Position numbers and translations under genes: made by a program. The notes beneath the pieces are model-generated. The model ran no database searches, was not told the DNA's origin, and worked only from the letters and a program-made list of their open reading frames with translations. A stretch of 43,970 nucleotides of DNA, taken from assembly GCA_035649575.1 (NCBI GenBank), contig DASRJH010000180.1:1-43970 (forward strand). Direction: 5' to 3'. The DNA is from DASVAL01 sp035649575 (GTDB lineage: Bacteria > Planctomycetota > UBA1135 > UBA2386). Of the stretch, positions 7,706 to 16,572 are shown piece by piece (the first letter of the stretch is position 1; each line of letters opens with the position of its first letter).

Positions 7706-10176
7706 CTGCTGCTCGCTCCCGTATCTATCCACCGGCGCACGATCTCGCGCTGCGGAGCACTCATCGGCGTGCCGTCGAGCGGCATCTGGGCACCGACGGG
7801 CGGGATGCGGTCCACGAGCTTCCGGTAGAGCAGCGAAGACCCGGCATCGAACGGCACGAGCGTCGGGAACCCCGTGGGCGGAGTCGCCGGAATGGCGACC
7901 AGACGCCGCGTGTCGAGGCGGTAGGTGCTCTGGGGGCTACCGGCGAAGTGGCAGCTGCCGCATTGCTCGAACAGCAGCGGCCGCACGTGCCGCGACCAGG
8001 TCACGGTCTCGGTCGGCGCGGGCGCGTCTGCCGGGTCGCCGACCAGGATCGCACCGACCAGCAGCGGCAACCGGCCGAACGGGCCACCCGCGGCAGCCGG
8101 CTCGGGCACGCCGTTCTGGTTCGTGTCGGCGATGCCGTCATCCCGCACTTCCCCGGTAGTCTCCCATTCGGAGTGCGCGAGCACCGGACGCAGCGTCGCG
8201 AGCAATCGCTCGAGCATCGCACCGCTGTCGGGCAGCGAGTCGGGGTCCGGCAGGCTACCAAGCACCGTGTCCGCCTGGAGCAGACGCAGCGCCGCGAGCA
8301 GGTCCGAGAGCACCGACGGCGTGTGGCGCGCGAACGAGTGTTCGGGCACCGTGCGGAACGCGGAGGTCACCGGGTTGGCGAACGCGGTCAGCAGACTCTC
8401 CACCGCCTGGCGGGCTGCGGCGCGTACCGACGCATCCGGCACGAGCTCGGTGGCAGTGAGCAATCCCGAGGTCAACGCAGCCTGGCCCGCGAGGTCCGCC
8501 GGTGCACCCATGAGACCGCTCTGCAGATCGAGGTCGGCGGCGACGCGACCCGCGTCGAGCAACCGGTAGGCCGCGAACTTCGCGACGGCCGTGAGCACGT
8601 TGCCCGGCCGCAGGCCGCGGAATTCGAGGTCTGGCATCACGACGGCCGCGGCGTGCAAGGCGCGCAGCGCCGCACCGGTGGCGAGGGCCGTCGCGATACC
8701 CGAGGTCCCATCACCTTCGTGGCGGTGATGCAGTGCGCCCGTGATCGGATCGAAGTGCATCGCGACGAGGTTGACGAAGCAGACGCGCAACAGGTCCTGG
8801 CCGGCAACCGGCGGCGGCGGGGCCTGCGGCGGAAACTCGAGCGCCCCGGCGTCGATCCAGTCCGCGATGAGCTGCCTCTCGTTCAGCGGCAGGCTGCTGC
8901 CCTGCGGCATCTGCTGGAACGGCGGCGGCGGCCCGTTCAGCATGCGCCACAGGAAGCTGTTCGCATGGTCGAACGGCACGATCATCTCGAGGTTGAACAG
9001 GCGCGTGCGCGGGCTGCCGAACTTCACGGACGCCAACGACTGCACCGAGAACTGGCCCTCCGGGAACGTCCCGGTGTGACAGCTCGAGCAGCGGAAGTTG
9101 ATCAGCGGTGCTATGTTCTGCTGCCAGCTCAGCACGGGTGGCAGCAGCGGGCCGGGATTGGGCTCCGGGAACGGCTGGCCGCGGAACACGGATCGCAGCG
9201 ACGGACTCGGATTGCCGGCGCTCGCGACCCAGACCGTCTCGGCAGCGGCTTCTAGCAGCAGCGACAGACCGACCAGGTCGCTCGCGACGTCGACCGTCGT
9301 GTAACCGGTCGCAACGCCAGGAAGCGCGGGATCGATCTGCACGGTGAAGGCAGCGGGGAACCAGCGCAGACCCTGGTCGGGGTCGTATTTGGCCGGGTCC
9401 GGCACGGGACCGAGCGGACCACCGGTCGTGGAATCCGTCGAGAGCGCTCCGAGCACCGTCTCCTCGGCTGCCAGCAGCTGCTGCGTGAGCAGCAGTCCGA
9501 GTCGACCTTCGTCGCCCGTACGGCCCACGAACGAGCCGTGCGTCTGTCGCAGCATCTCGCCGGCAGCCATCGCGCGCAGCCGCATCGCAGCGCCGAGATG
9601 CTCGAGACGCACCACGGCCGGTCCCTGGTGCAACACGCGCCCGCTCGCGGGATCGGGCCCTTCGCCAGCGGCCAGTGGTGCGACGAGAGCGGCACTCGTC
9701 TCGGCCCACGGCAGGAAGGGCTGCACCACACGCGAGGTCAGGCCGGCGCCCGCGAACGAAGTGATGCGCCTCGACTCGGCCGCCACCGTCTCGTCGAGGT
9801 TGCTGCCGTTGCCGTTCTGATCGGGAGGCGCGCCGGCCTCGAGCGCGAGCCGCCGCATGAACAGCGACCCGGCCAGGTCCGGTCCCACGCCGTCGGTCGT
9901 CGCGACCGTGCGCAGGTGGTCGAACGCGATGGCCTCGATCGCCCCCCGGAGTCCCGGGTGGGGCAGCTCGAACGAGGGTCGCAGCGGCGACGTCTGCACC
10001 GCACCGCAGACGAGCAGCAGTTCAGCCGCGAGGCGGTCGCCGTCGCCGACGCTGTTCGCCGACTCGATGCGCACCGCCGGTGTGGGCTCGACGCTCCCCA
10101 CGCCGGCGCTGCCGTTGCTGCAGCCACCGACGACAAGGAGCGCCCACCAGGTCATCGATACCGGGGGACGTTGCAT
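7702..10176 (-). CDS. Exported lipoprotein with two planctomycete-type cytochrome C haem domains
   Basis: An 824-residue predicted lipoprotein (lipobox VGGC, cysteine about residue 19) with two separate haem motifs, CSSCH at about 363 and CGSCH at about 737. Each is followed by the features of the PSCyt1 domain: a buried-looking F-L-R segment and a methionine-proline loop (MPQG, MPLDG) leading to LIADWIDAGA or IVRRWIDTGA. The methionine is the likely sixth haem ligand. The region between is helical and unrecognised. It is the first gene of a three-gene run, overlapping the 18-haem cytochrome by 4 nt. It may be a surface-exposed or periplasmic redox partner of the porin-cytochrome pair. The family is common in planctomycetes, mostly in proteins of unknown substrate. 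Confidence 0.82.
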   Translation of the reverse strand: MQRPPVSMTWWALLVVGGCSNGSAGVGSVEPTPAVRIESANSVGDGDRLAAELLLVCGAVQTSPLRPSFELPHPGLRGAIEAIAFDHLRTVATTDGVGPDLAGSLFMRRLALEAGAPPDQNGNGSNLDETVAAESRRITSFAGAGLTSRVVQPFLPWAETSAALVAPLAAGEGPDPASGRVLHQGPAVVRLEHLGAAMRLRAMAAGEMLRQTHGSFVGRTGDEGRLGLLLTQQLLAAEETVLGALSTDSTTGGPLGPVPDPAKYDPDQGLRWFPAAFTVQIDPALPGVATGYTTVDVASDLVGLSLLLEAAAETVWVASAGNPSPSLRSVFRGQPFPEPNPGPLLPPVLSWQQNIAPLINFRCSSCHTGTFPEGQFSVQSLASVKFGSPRTRLFNLEMIVPFDHANSFLWRMLNGPPPPFQQMPQGSSLPLNERQLIADWIDAGALEFPPQAPPPPVAGQDLLRVCFVNLVAMHFDPITGALHHRHEGDGTSGIATALATGAALRALHAAAVVMPDLEFRGLRPGNVLTAVAKFAAYRLLDAGRVAADLDLQSGLMGAPADLAGQAALTSGLLTATELVPDASVRAAARQAVESLLTAFANPVTSAFRTVPEHSFARHTPSVLSDLLAALRLLQADTVLGSLPDPDSLPDSGAMLERLLATLRPVLAHSEWETTGEVRDDGIADTNQNGVPEPAAAGGPFGRLPLLVGAILVGDPADAPAPTETVTWSRHVRPLLFEQCGSCHFAGSPQSTYRLDTRRLVAIPATPPTGFPTLVPFDAGSSLLYRKLVDRIPPVGAQMPLDGTPMSAPQREIVRRWIDTGASSR

Positions 10177-10203
10177 TGGGGCAGGGAGAGAGGGTTGCGC
10201 TTA

Positions 10204-10217
10204 CGGCGGAACCGCCG
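10204..10217. promoter_or_regulatory. Short GC inverted repeat upstream of the cytochrome operon
   Basis: CGGCGG-AA-CCGCCG, a perfect inverted repeat in the 119-nt gap between the glycan operon end and the start of the haem operon. It could be a weak terminator or an operator; no T-run follows on either strand. Confidence 0.3.
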
Positions 10218-10295
10218 GAGGTGTGACGATAGCACCCGCCGCGAAGATCCCTGCCCGGCGAGGAACGTTTCCAGCCATTGCCTGCAGTGCACCTC

Positions 10296-11225
10296 TCACC
10301 GCAACGGCGGTTCGAAGTCCGGATGCGTGCAGACCTGCCGTTGACGCAGGCAATACGGCAACGACGCGAACGCCGCGAACGTCGCCATCAGACAGATCCA
10401 GTACCCCCACTTCACGGATCTGATGTTGTCGAACAGACCGATCGTGCCGACGGCGTCGGCGACTTCGCCGCCGGAGCCCTGCTGCTTGCCGCCGAGCCCC
10501 TTTCGGAGGAAGCGGAACGGGAACGCGAACACCTGGCTCCACGGCAGATACTTGAACGCGTAGAGCCAGAAGTTGCGCACGTGGTAGTAGAGGCTGCGCG
10601 CGCCGCCGCGCATGCCGAACGGCGCTTTGTGGAAGACCTCGATCGCCGGCACCATCTTCACGCGGTAGCCGAGGTTCAGCAGCCGCGTCGCGAGATCGCG
10701 CTCGTTGCCGAAGATGAAGAAGCGGATGTCGTACCAGCCGGCCTGCTTCATCGGCGCTGCGCGCGCCATCGAACCACAGCCGCGGAACGTCGGCAGGTAG
10801 CGCTCCGTGTTGACGCTCGCTGCGTCCCTGTACCACTCGGGCATCTGCGGCTCGATCACCTTCGGCGACAGGATCGCCGTCGTCTCGGGTTCGGTCGCGA
10901 ACTTCGCGAGCATGTGCTCGACGAACGTGGGTGGCAGCACGACGTCGTCGTCGAGGATGCCGATGAACTCGCCCGAAGCGCTCGCGAAGCCGATGTTGAA
11001 CGTCTCGCAGGCGCCGTACGCCGAATGCGGCATCGCGATCAGCTGCACCCACGGGAACTCCGATTGCACCATCTCGGGTGTGCCGTCGCGGCTGCAGTTG
11101 TCGACGACGATCACCTGGTCCGCACGCACCGTCTGGGCCGCGATCGCCTGGAGGTTCTCGCGCAGGTCGTCTTTGCGGTTCCAGACCGAGATGACGAGGC
11201 TGACCGTCGGCTTCGTTCCGGTCAC
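10296..11225 (-). CDS. Glycosyltransferase family 2
   Basis: Last gene of the surface-glycan operon, 309 residues. It has the usual order: VSLVISVWNRKDDLRENLQA, VIVVDNCSRDGT, the N-IGFASASGEFIG loop, the metal-site segment ILDDDVV, and FFIFGNERDLATRLLNLGYR, where other members have an acidic acceptor motif. The C-terminal 60 residues include a hydrophobic segment (WGYWICLMATFAAFASLPYC) likely to anchor it in the inner membrane. The GTG start at 11225 overlaps the stop of the PIG-L gene (GTGA). Substrate unknown. An upstream ATG at 11507 opens the same frame but runs through the PIG-L gene and is not credible. Confidence 0.87.
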   Translation of the reverse strand: MTGTKPTVSLVISVWNRKDDLRENLQAIAAQTVRADQVIVVDNCSRDGTPEMVQSEFPWVQLIAMPHSAYGACETFNIGFASASGEFIGILDDDVVLPPTFVEHMLAKFATEPETTAILSPKVIEPQMPEWYRDAASVNTERYLPTFRGCGSMARAAPMKQAGWYDIRFFIFGNERDLATRLLNLGYRVKMVPAIEVFHKAPFGMRGGARSLYYHVRNFWLYAFKYLPWSQVFAFPFRFLRKGLGGKQQGSGGEVADAVGTIGLFDNIRSVKWGYWICLMATFAAFASLPYCLRQRQVCTHPDFEPPLR

Positions 11226-11956
11226 GGCGTCTCTCGCTGGATCCTGCGGTGCAACTCGTCCTGCAGCATGTGCACGTCGCGCATCTCGGCCGGCAAGAGG
11301 TCGAGGAACAGCTCGCCGTAGAGCACGCCGGGGATGTCGACGTTGACGGTTGCCGCGCGGCAGCGGTGTTCGCTCATGCCGGGCAGGTCGACATACGCGT
11401 TCTGGCTCGCGTAGGCCTGCAGCGCGCGGTAGCAGCGCGGGTAAGTGTCCGTGACGTCGAACAGCGTGCCGCCCGGCGGCGTGAAGTTGACGCCGTAGAG
11501 CAGACACCGGCAGTCGACTGGCAACGCGGTCGCCGCAGCAGCGGTCGCGGCTGCGATCGCGCGATGGTCGCAGTGCCCCTCACCGGCGTGGAAGCTGTAG
11601 AGCGTGCGCGGCCGGATCTCGCGCATCACGTCGGCGATGCGCGACGTCAGCAGGTCCAGGTGCCGTGACAGCTCGCCGTCGGGCAGATCCCAGTGCCGGG
11701 GCTCGCCGATGCCGAGCCGCGCGAGCGCTTCGATGCCTTCGCGCCGGCGCACGGCGCGGATGTCGTGCTCGCGCTGCCCCGGGTCACCCTTGGCGCCGTC
11801 GGTCGCGTGCACGACGGTCACGGCGTGCCCACGCAAGCCGTGCCACGCGAGCATCGAACCGGCGCCGATGACCTCGTCATCGGGGTGCGCGGCAAGCACG
11901 AGCACGGGACCGTGCAGAGCGTCCTTCGGCAACAGCGGCGAGAACAGGTGCTTCAT
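11222..11956 (-). CDS. PIG-L (LmbE-like) family deacetylase
   Basis: Zinc-dependent de-N-acetylase of 244 residues, belonging to the family that removes acetyl groups from GlcNAc-linked substrates (PIG-L, MshB, BshB). The signature AHPDDE is present near residue 22, followed by the matching histidine region AGEGHCDHRAIA. Both metal-binding parts are intact, so activity is expected. The ATG at 11956 forms an ATGA overlap with the preceding GT4 gene. In a polysaccharide operon it probably deacetylates an amino sugar of the lipid-linked glycan, or a sugar precursor; that assignment is inferred from context. Confidence 0.88.
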   Translation of the reverse strand: MKHLFSPLLPKDALHGPVLVLAAHPDDEVIGAGSMLAWHGLRGHAVTVVHATDGAKGDPGQREHDIRAVRRREGIEALARLGIGEPRHWDLPDGELSRHLDLLTSRIADVMREIRPRTLYSFHAGEGHCDHRAIAAATAAAATALPVDCRCLLYGVNFTPPGGTLFDVTDTYPRCYRALQAYASQNAYVDLPGMSEHRCRAATVNVDIPGVLYGELFLDLLPAEMRDVHMLQDELHRRIQRETP

Positions 11957-13158
11957 GTGAGACGGCGATACAGCTCGAGATGGCGCGCGGCGGACGCGGC
12001 GATCGTCGGCAACGTCGCCGGGATCGAGTTGCGCAGCGCGGCGAGTGCTTGCGGAGAGGCTACCAGTCCGCGTAGCACGGGCGCCAACTGCGCGATGTTC
12101 GTCACGACGACGCCGGGTTGGCCTCTGCGTTCGCGCAGCGCACCTGCATCCGATACCACCGTCGGGACGCCGTGCGCGAGCGCTTCGTCGACGACGAGGC
12201 CATAGGTCTCCTGGCACTTGCTGGGAAACACCGCGAGGTGCAGGTCGCGCGCGGGATGGCGCCGCTCGGGCCCGTAGGGACCGTGCGACACGCACAGCAG
12301 ACCCTGCCGCTCGCGCTCCCGCATACGCAGCATGATCTCGCCGCCATACATGCGGCCGCTCAGGTGAAGTTCGCACGGCAGCGCGGTGACCGCATCGATC
12401 AGTTCGAGCACACCCTTGTCGGGCACGAGCCCGCCGAACGTTCCGACACGCAGCAGCTCGCCGGGGGCCGGCGGCGACGCGCGCTCCGCGGCCGGCACGG
12501 GGCGCAGCAAGCCGTGCGGGATCACTTCGAACCGGCCCGAGTAGGGCAGACCATCGCGGATGAAGTCGGCGGCGGTCCTGCTCGGTACGGTGCAGGCATC
12601 GGCGAGCGCGACCTCCTCGCGCATCACGCGATCGCGCTCCGCGAGTGCCTGCTCGACGAGCGCAGGGTCGGTGTGCAGCGTGTGGTTCACGCAGGTGATG
12701 CAAGGCGTGCGATCGGTGTCCGCGGGACACGACACGCCGCCAACCGGCACGCGGAAATAGCGCGCACAGACGATGTAGAGGTCGTGGAACGTCATCACGA
12801 CCGGGATGCCGAGATCGCGCGCGATCGCGTTGATGCCGCCGCCGAACGCTGCCAGCGAGTGCACGTGCAGCACGTCGGGCCGTTCGCGCGTGATGCACTC
12901 GCGCACGAGTGCCTGCAGACGCGGACGCACGAAGCCGCGGTGATCCGTTTCGTCGGGGAACCGGCGCAGGCGATGCACCGCGACTGCCTCGTGCGATTCG
13001 TGCGCGACGTCGATGCTGGCGTGCGGTTCGTCGCTGCCCGAGATCACGACGACGTCGACCGAATGCGCGCGCAGCTCGCGCGCCAGCGCCGTGACGACCT
13101 GCTCGGTGCCGCCGAGGACTTCGGGCGGGTAGTTCGCGGTCACGAAGCAGATCTTCAC
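11953..13158 (-). CDS. Glycosyltransferase family 4 (GT-B fold)
   Basis: A 401-residue retaining GT-B glycosyltransferase. The N-terminal acceptor domain has KICFVTANYPPEVLGGTEQV with the glycine-rich loop, then VLHVHSLAAFGGG and MTFHDLYIVCARYF. The C-terminal donor domain has VGTFGGLVPDKGVLELIDAV and CQETYGLVVDEALAHGVPTV, which contains the EX7E motif of GT4 enzymes. A CITC pair in the middle (TPCITCVNHTLH) is common in this subgroup and may be a metal or disulfide site. The GTG at 13158 overlaps the upstream GT2 stop by 4 nt. Likely role: transfer of a sugar from a nucleotide-sugar donor to the growing glycan in the cytoplasm. Confidence 0.9.
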   Translation of the reverse strand: MKICFVTANYPPEVLGGTEQVVTALARELRAHSVDVVVISGSDEPHASIDVAHESHEAVAVHRLRRFPDETDHRGFVRPRLQALVRECITRERPDVLHVHSLAAFGGGINAIARDLGIPVVMTFHDLYIVCARYFRVPVGGVSCPADTDRTPCITCVNHTLHTDPALVEQALAERDRVMREEVALADACTVPSRTAADFIRDGLPYSGRFEVIPHGLLRPVPAAERASPPAPGELLRVGTFGGLVPDKGVLELIDAVTALPCELHLSGRMYGGEIMLRMRERERQGLLCVSHGPYGPERRHPARDLHLAVFPSKCQETYGLVVDEALAHGVPTVVSDAGALRERRGQPGVVVTNIAQLAPVLRGLVASPQALAALRNSIPATLPTIAASAARHLELYRRLT

Positions 13159-14075
13159 GACCACAGCTCCGCCGCGGCCTTCTGCAGGTAATCGCGCTCG
13201 GCGCGCCGCCGGATCGCGTCGTGCGGGTTGCGCCGGCCGATCTTCCACCACTCCTCCCAGATGCGCAGCCGCACGCAGGCGCGGATCCAGAGCGCGCCGA
13301 GCGCCCCGTGGTGCTTGCGGTAGAAGGCGAACCGGTTCTTGTGCCAGACCACGAGCATCTTGGCGAAGTTCTTCGTGCTGGCGCCGCGGTGGTGCATGAC
13401 CTCGGCCTCGGCGAGGTAGTGGATCGCGCGGCCGCGCGCCCAAAGACGCTTGCACAGGTCGACGTCGTTGTAGTACAGCGCGAGCTGCTCGTCCAAGCCG
13501 CCGAGCTCGCGCCATTCCGAGGCGCGCATCAGGAAGCAGGCGCCCGGAGGCTGATCGACGTCACGCGAGTGCAGGTGGTCGAAGTCGCGCATCAGGTAGC
13601 GGGCCTGCACGCGCGAACCGGGCCAGAACGTGCCCCACCACGAATCGAAACACAGCGCCGTGAGCAGCGTCGGGAAGCGCATGCAGGCGTGCTGCACGCG
13701 GCCGTCGGGCTCGGAGAGCCGCGGCGCCACTGCCCCATGACCGCGGTGCTCTGCCAGGAAGTCGACGAGCCGGTCGAGCGCGTCGGGGCGCACCTCGGTG
13801 TCCGAGTTCAAGGTGCACAGGTATTCGCCGGCCGCCAGCAGAGCACCCTGGTTGTTGCCGGCCGCGTAGAGGCGGTTGTCGGCGTTGCGCACGAGCCGCA
13901 CCTGCGGGAACGCGGCCGCGATCGCGGAAGCACTGCCGTCCTCGCTGCCGTTGTCGACCGCGATCACTTCTCTGGCATGGCGCGGCTTCTCGGCGAACAG
14001 CGCGCGCAGGCAGGCCAGCGTCAGGTCCTTCGTGTTCCAGCTCAACACGACGACCGACAGGACCGGCGTGGTCAC
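13155..14075 (-). CDS. Glycosyltransferase family 2 (rhamnosyltransferase-like)
   Basis: A 306-residue GT2 enzyme. Key segments are LSVVVLSWNTKDLTLACLRA, VIAVDNGSEDGS, the N-RLYAAGNNQG loop, TLNSDTEV as metal site, GGLDEQLALYYNDVDLCKRL with the acidic motif, and VMHHRGASTKN. This set matches the rhamnosyl-/WbbL-like branch acting on lipid-linked glycans. The GTG start at 14075 overlaps the upstream gene (GTGA). The C-terminal helices (AFYRKHHGALGALWIRACV) resemble the membrane-associated tail common in that branch. Donor identity is not shown by the sequence. Confidence 0.9.
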   Translation of the reverse strand: MTTPVLSVVVLSWNTKDLTLACLRALFAEKPRHAREVIAVDNGSEDGSASAIAAAFPQVRLVRNADNRLYAAGNNQGALLAAGEYLCTLNSDTEVRPDALDRLVDFLAEHRGHGAVAPRLSEPDGRVQHACMRFPTLLTALCFDSWWGTFWPGSRVQARYLMRDFDHLHSRDVDQPPGACFLMRASEWRELGGLDEQLALYYNDVDLCKRLWARGRAIHYLAEAEVMHHRGASTKNFAKMLVVWHKNRFAFYRKHHGALGALWIRACVRLRIWEEWWKIGRRNPHDAIRRRAERDYLQKAAAELWS

Positions 14076-15322
14076 GTTCCCTCCGCGCTGCCGACCGCCT
14101 CGTGCTTCGTGGTTGCCGCGCCCGGCACGGGCGTGCCGAGGTGCGACAGACAGCAGTATCGCCAGGTGCCGATGCGCTGAAAGCGCCCGCGCGTGAGGTC
14201 GTAGGCCGCGAAGTAGTAGGTCGCGGTGACGAACAGGTCGAACGCGGCCGGGCTCGGCGTCCAACGCGCGCCGCTGCCGATCTGACCCGCCGCGAGGTAG
14301 AACCGCGCGTCGAGCGACAGCAGCACGAGAAACCGTTCGCACTGCCGCCCGAGCTCGAGCACGGGCGGGCGCGCGCTCTCGCCGAGATCCACGAGCGGCG
14401 TCGCGAACCGGAGACGCCGGAAGCGCTGCAGCGACTTTCGGCTCAGCAGCCAACGGCTGGCGCGCAGAGCCAAGGTCCCGAGCCGCCCATACCACTTCTC
14501 GTAGTAGAGCCGGCGGCTCGTGTCGTGCCGCTTCCACATCGACACCTGGTCGGTCATGCCCGATCGATTCACGAAGTGCACGAGCAACGCGTCGGGCACC
14601 TGCACGACGTTGCGGCCCGCGCGGCGGATCTTGACCGACAGATCGGTGTCTTCGTAGTAGAGCGGGAAGCGTTCGTCGAAGAGCCCCAGCGACACGAAGA
14701 AGCTGCGCTCGATCAGGAACATGCAGCCCGACATCATCGGCAGCGCGATCGGCTGTTCGGCGGTCCACACCGCGAGCCACCGCCGCGCGAGGCGCTTGGC
14801 ATGCCAGTGGCTGACGAAACGCGAGAACTCGCCCAACGTCGTGAACAGGATGTCGCCGAGCGTCGGCAGCGTGTTCGGCGGGAGGCGGCCACTGCGCTCG
14901 GGATCCCAGAAGCCCTTCGGCACGACACAGCCGGCGGTCGCGTCGCGCTCGAGGTGCCGCTGCAGGCGCTCGATCAGGCCCGGCAGGAACAGCACGTCCG
15001 GGTTGCTCACGAGGATCCAGCGGCCGCGGCTGTGCCGGAACGCGACGTTCATGCCCTTTGCGTAGCCGCCGTTCTCGGTGTGCATGACGAGCCGCCCCGC
15101 GAGAGGGTCGCGCTGCTGTTCGCAGAGCAGCGCGAGCTCGTGTTCGACGGCCGCGATCTGTGCTCCATCGCGCTGCGGCGACAGGTTGTCGACGACGATG
15201 CACTCGAACGGCATCGGCGAACCGTCGCGCTGTTTCGGACCGTGCTCGCGCAGCGTCGCGATCGCCGTGGCGCATTCGCGCCACGAGTTGTAGTTCACGA
15301 TCAGGACCGACAACTCTGCCAT
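14072..15322 (-). CDS. Glycosyltransferase family 2 (rhamnosyltransferase-like)
   Basis: A 416-residue GT2 enzyme, longer than its neighbour because of a C-terminal extension of about 130 residues. Motifs in order: ELSVLIVNYNSWRECATAIA, CIVVDNLSPQRDG, the N-GGYAKGMNVAF loop, LVSNPDVLF, and GLFDERFPLYYEDTDLSVKI. The ATG at 15322 lies two codons after a GTG at 15328 that would give a GTGA overlap with the wzt-like gene; both are plausible starts. It probably acts in the same glycan pathway as the adjacent transferases and is co-translated with them. Confidence 0.9.
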   Translation of the reverse strand: MAELSVLIVNYNSWRECATAIATLREHGPKQRDGSPMPFECIVVDNLSPQRDGAQIAAVEHELALLCEQQRDPLAGRLVMHTENGGYAKGMNVAFRHSRGRWILVSNPDVLFLPGLIERLQRHLERDATAGCVVPKGFWDPERSGRLPPNTLPTLGDILFTTLGEFSRFVSHWHAKRLARRWLAVWTAEQPIALPMMSGCMFLIERSFFVSLGLFDERFPLYYEDTDLSVKIRRAGRNVVQVPDALLVHFVNRSGMTDQVSMWKRHDTSRRLYYEKWYGRLGTLALRASRWLLSRKSLQRFRRLRFATPLVDLGESARPPVLELGRQCERFLVLLSLDARFYLAAGQIGSGARWTPSPAAFDLFVTATYYFAAYDLTRGRFQRIGTWRYCCLSHLGTPVPGAATTKHEAVGSAEGT

Positions 15323-15324
15323 CG

Positions 15325-16572
15325 TCACCTGAACACGGAGCCCGGCACGCGGTCGACTTGCCACTGGTGGTTCTGCAGGAACAAGCCGAGGTCCTTCGTG
15401 CGATTCTGCACCACGAGTTTCTGATCGACGGGCCGCTCGTGGAAACGGTGCACGCCGCGCTCGTCGAACAGCCAGACCGGCAGGTTGAACTCGCCGCTGA
15501 GCAGGCAAAGGTTGCCGAGCGTCAGCGTGACGACGAACTCGGGCCCCTCGAGCCGCACGCCGTCGAACTGCGTGCTGTGGGCGAAACACAGCGTGCCTTC
15601 GCTGCGCATCGCGCCGATCGCCATCGCGAGCTTCTCGGGCTTCCTGCTGTTGCGCACGTGCACGCGGATCGCGACCGTCTCGCCGGGTGCGAAGTGGTGC
15701 CTCGGCTGGCCCGTGGCCGGGTCGACGATCTGCGCGCCCACGATGCGGGGATGTTGGTCGTCGTCGGGCGGGTTGTGCGGATCGAATTGGCCGGCGGCCG
15801 GCAGCTTCTCGTAACCGGACTGGTCGGGCTTGTCGCGCAGGTGGCTCTCCCAGGTCGCATACTCGTTCGTGACCATGACGGCGTCCGCCATCATGTGCAC
15901 GCGGCCCTCGCGCAGCCAGATCGCCTGCTCGCAGATCTGGCGCACGTCGTAGAGCGAGTGCGAGCAGAAGAACATCGTCTTGCCGCGCGCCTTGTAGTCC
16001 CAGATCTTGTCGACGCACTTCCGCTGGAAGGACAAGTCGCCGACGCCGAGGATCTCGTCGATGATCAGCACGTCGGGGTCGGTGGCCACGGCCACCGAGA
16101 AGCCGAGCCTCGCAACCATGCCCGAACTGTAGGTGCGCACCGGCGCATCGATGAAGTCGTGGAGCTCGGAGAAGTCGAGGATCTGCTGGAATCTCGAGCG
16201 CGCTTCCTTGCGCGAGAATCCCATCATCGCCGCGTTCATGTAGATGTTCTCGCGGCCCGTGAAGTCCTGGTGGAAGCCGGCGCCCAGCTCGAGCAGCGCC
16301 GAGACATGGCCGCGCACAGCGTAGCGACCCGCGGTCGGGAACGTCGTGCCCGTGAGGATCTTCAGCAGCGTCGACTTGCCGGCACCGTTCCTGCCGATCA
16401 CGCCCGTGCACTGGCCGGCGTCGACCGCGAACGTGATGTCGGCGAGCGCGTGGACCGCCCTGTGCAGCGGGCGCTTGATCCACGGCATCTTCTCGAGCAC
16501 GCGGTGCCACGGGGGCCCGTAGATGCGGTAGGTCTTGGCCAGCCGCTCGACCTCGATGGCGGGCGTGGTCAT
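15325..16572 (-). CDS. wzt: ABC transporter ATP-binding protein for polysaccharide export (Wzt-like)
   Basis: Nucleotide-binding subunit of a two-component O-antigen/teichoic-acid type exporter, 415 residues. Residues 1 to about 245 form the ABC domain: Walker A GRNGAGKST, a signature of the YSSGM type usual for Wzt/TagH, Walker B VLIIDE, and the H-loop FCSHS. The remaining 170 residues match the C-terminal Wzt carbohydrate-binding module (a beta-sandwich, e.g. GETVAIRVHVRNSRKPEKLA), which in some systems recognises a finished chain end before export. The ATG at 16572 overlaps the permease stop (ATGA). This identifies the operon as ABC-transporter-dependent, not Wzx/Wzy-dependent. Confidence 0.93.
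   Translation of the reverse strand: MTTPAIEVERLAKTYRIYGPPWHRVLEKMPWIKRPLHRAVHALADITFAVDAGQCTGVIGRNGAGKSTLLKILTGTTFPTAGRYAVRGHVSALLELGAGFHQDFTGRENIYMNAAMMGFSRKEARSRFQQILDFSELHDFIDAPVRTYSSGMVARLGFSVAVATDPDVLIIDEILGVGDLSFQRKCVDKIWDYKARGKTMFFCSHSLYDVRQICEQAIWLREGRVHMMADAVMVTNEYATWESHLRDKPDQSGYEKLPAAGQFDPHNPPDDDQHPRIVGAQIVDPATGQPRHHFAPGETVAIRVHVRNSRKPEKLAMAIGAMRSEGTLCFAHSTQFDGVRLEGPEFVVTLTLGNLCLLSGEFNLPVWLFDERGVHRFHERPVDQKLVVQNRTKDLGLFLQNHQWQVDRVPGSVFR

Noticed and set aside
5621..7828. 735-codon open frame on the plus strand
   Set aside because: Antisense to the haem cytochrome, whose 18 CXXCH motifs prove the minus strand is coding.
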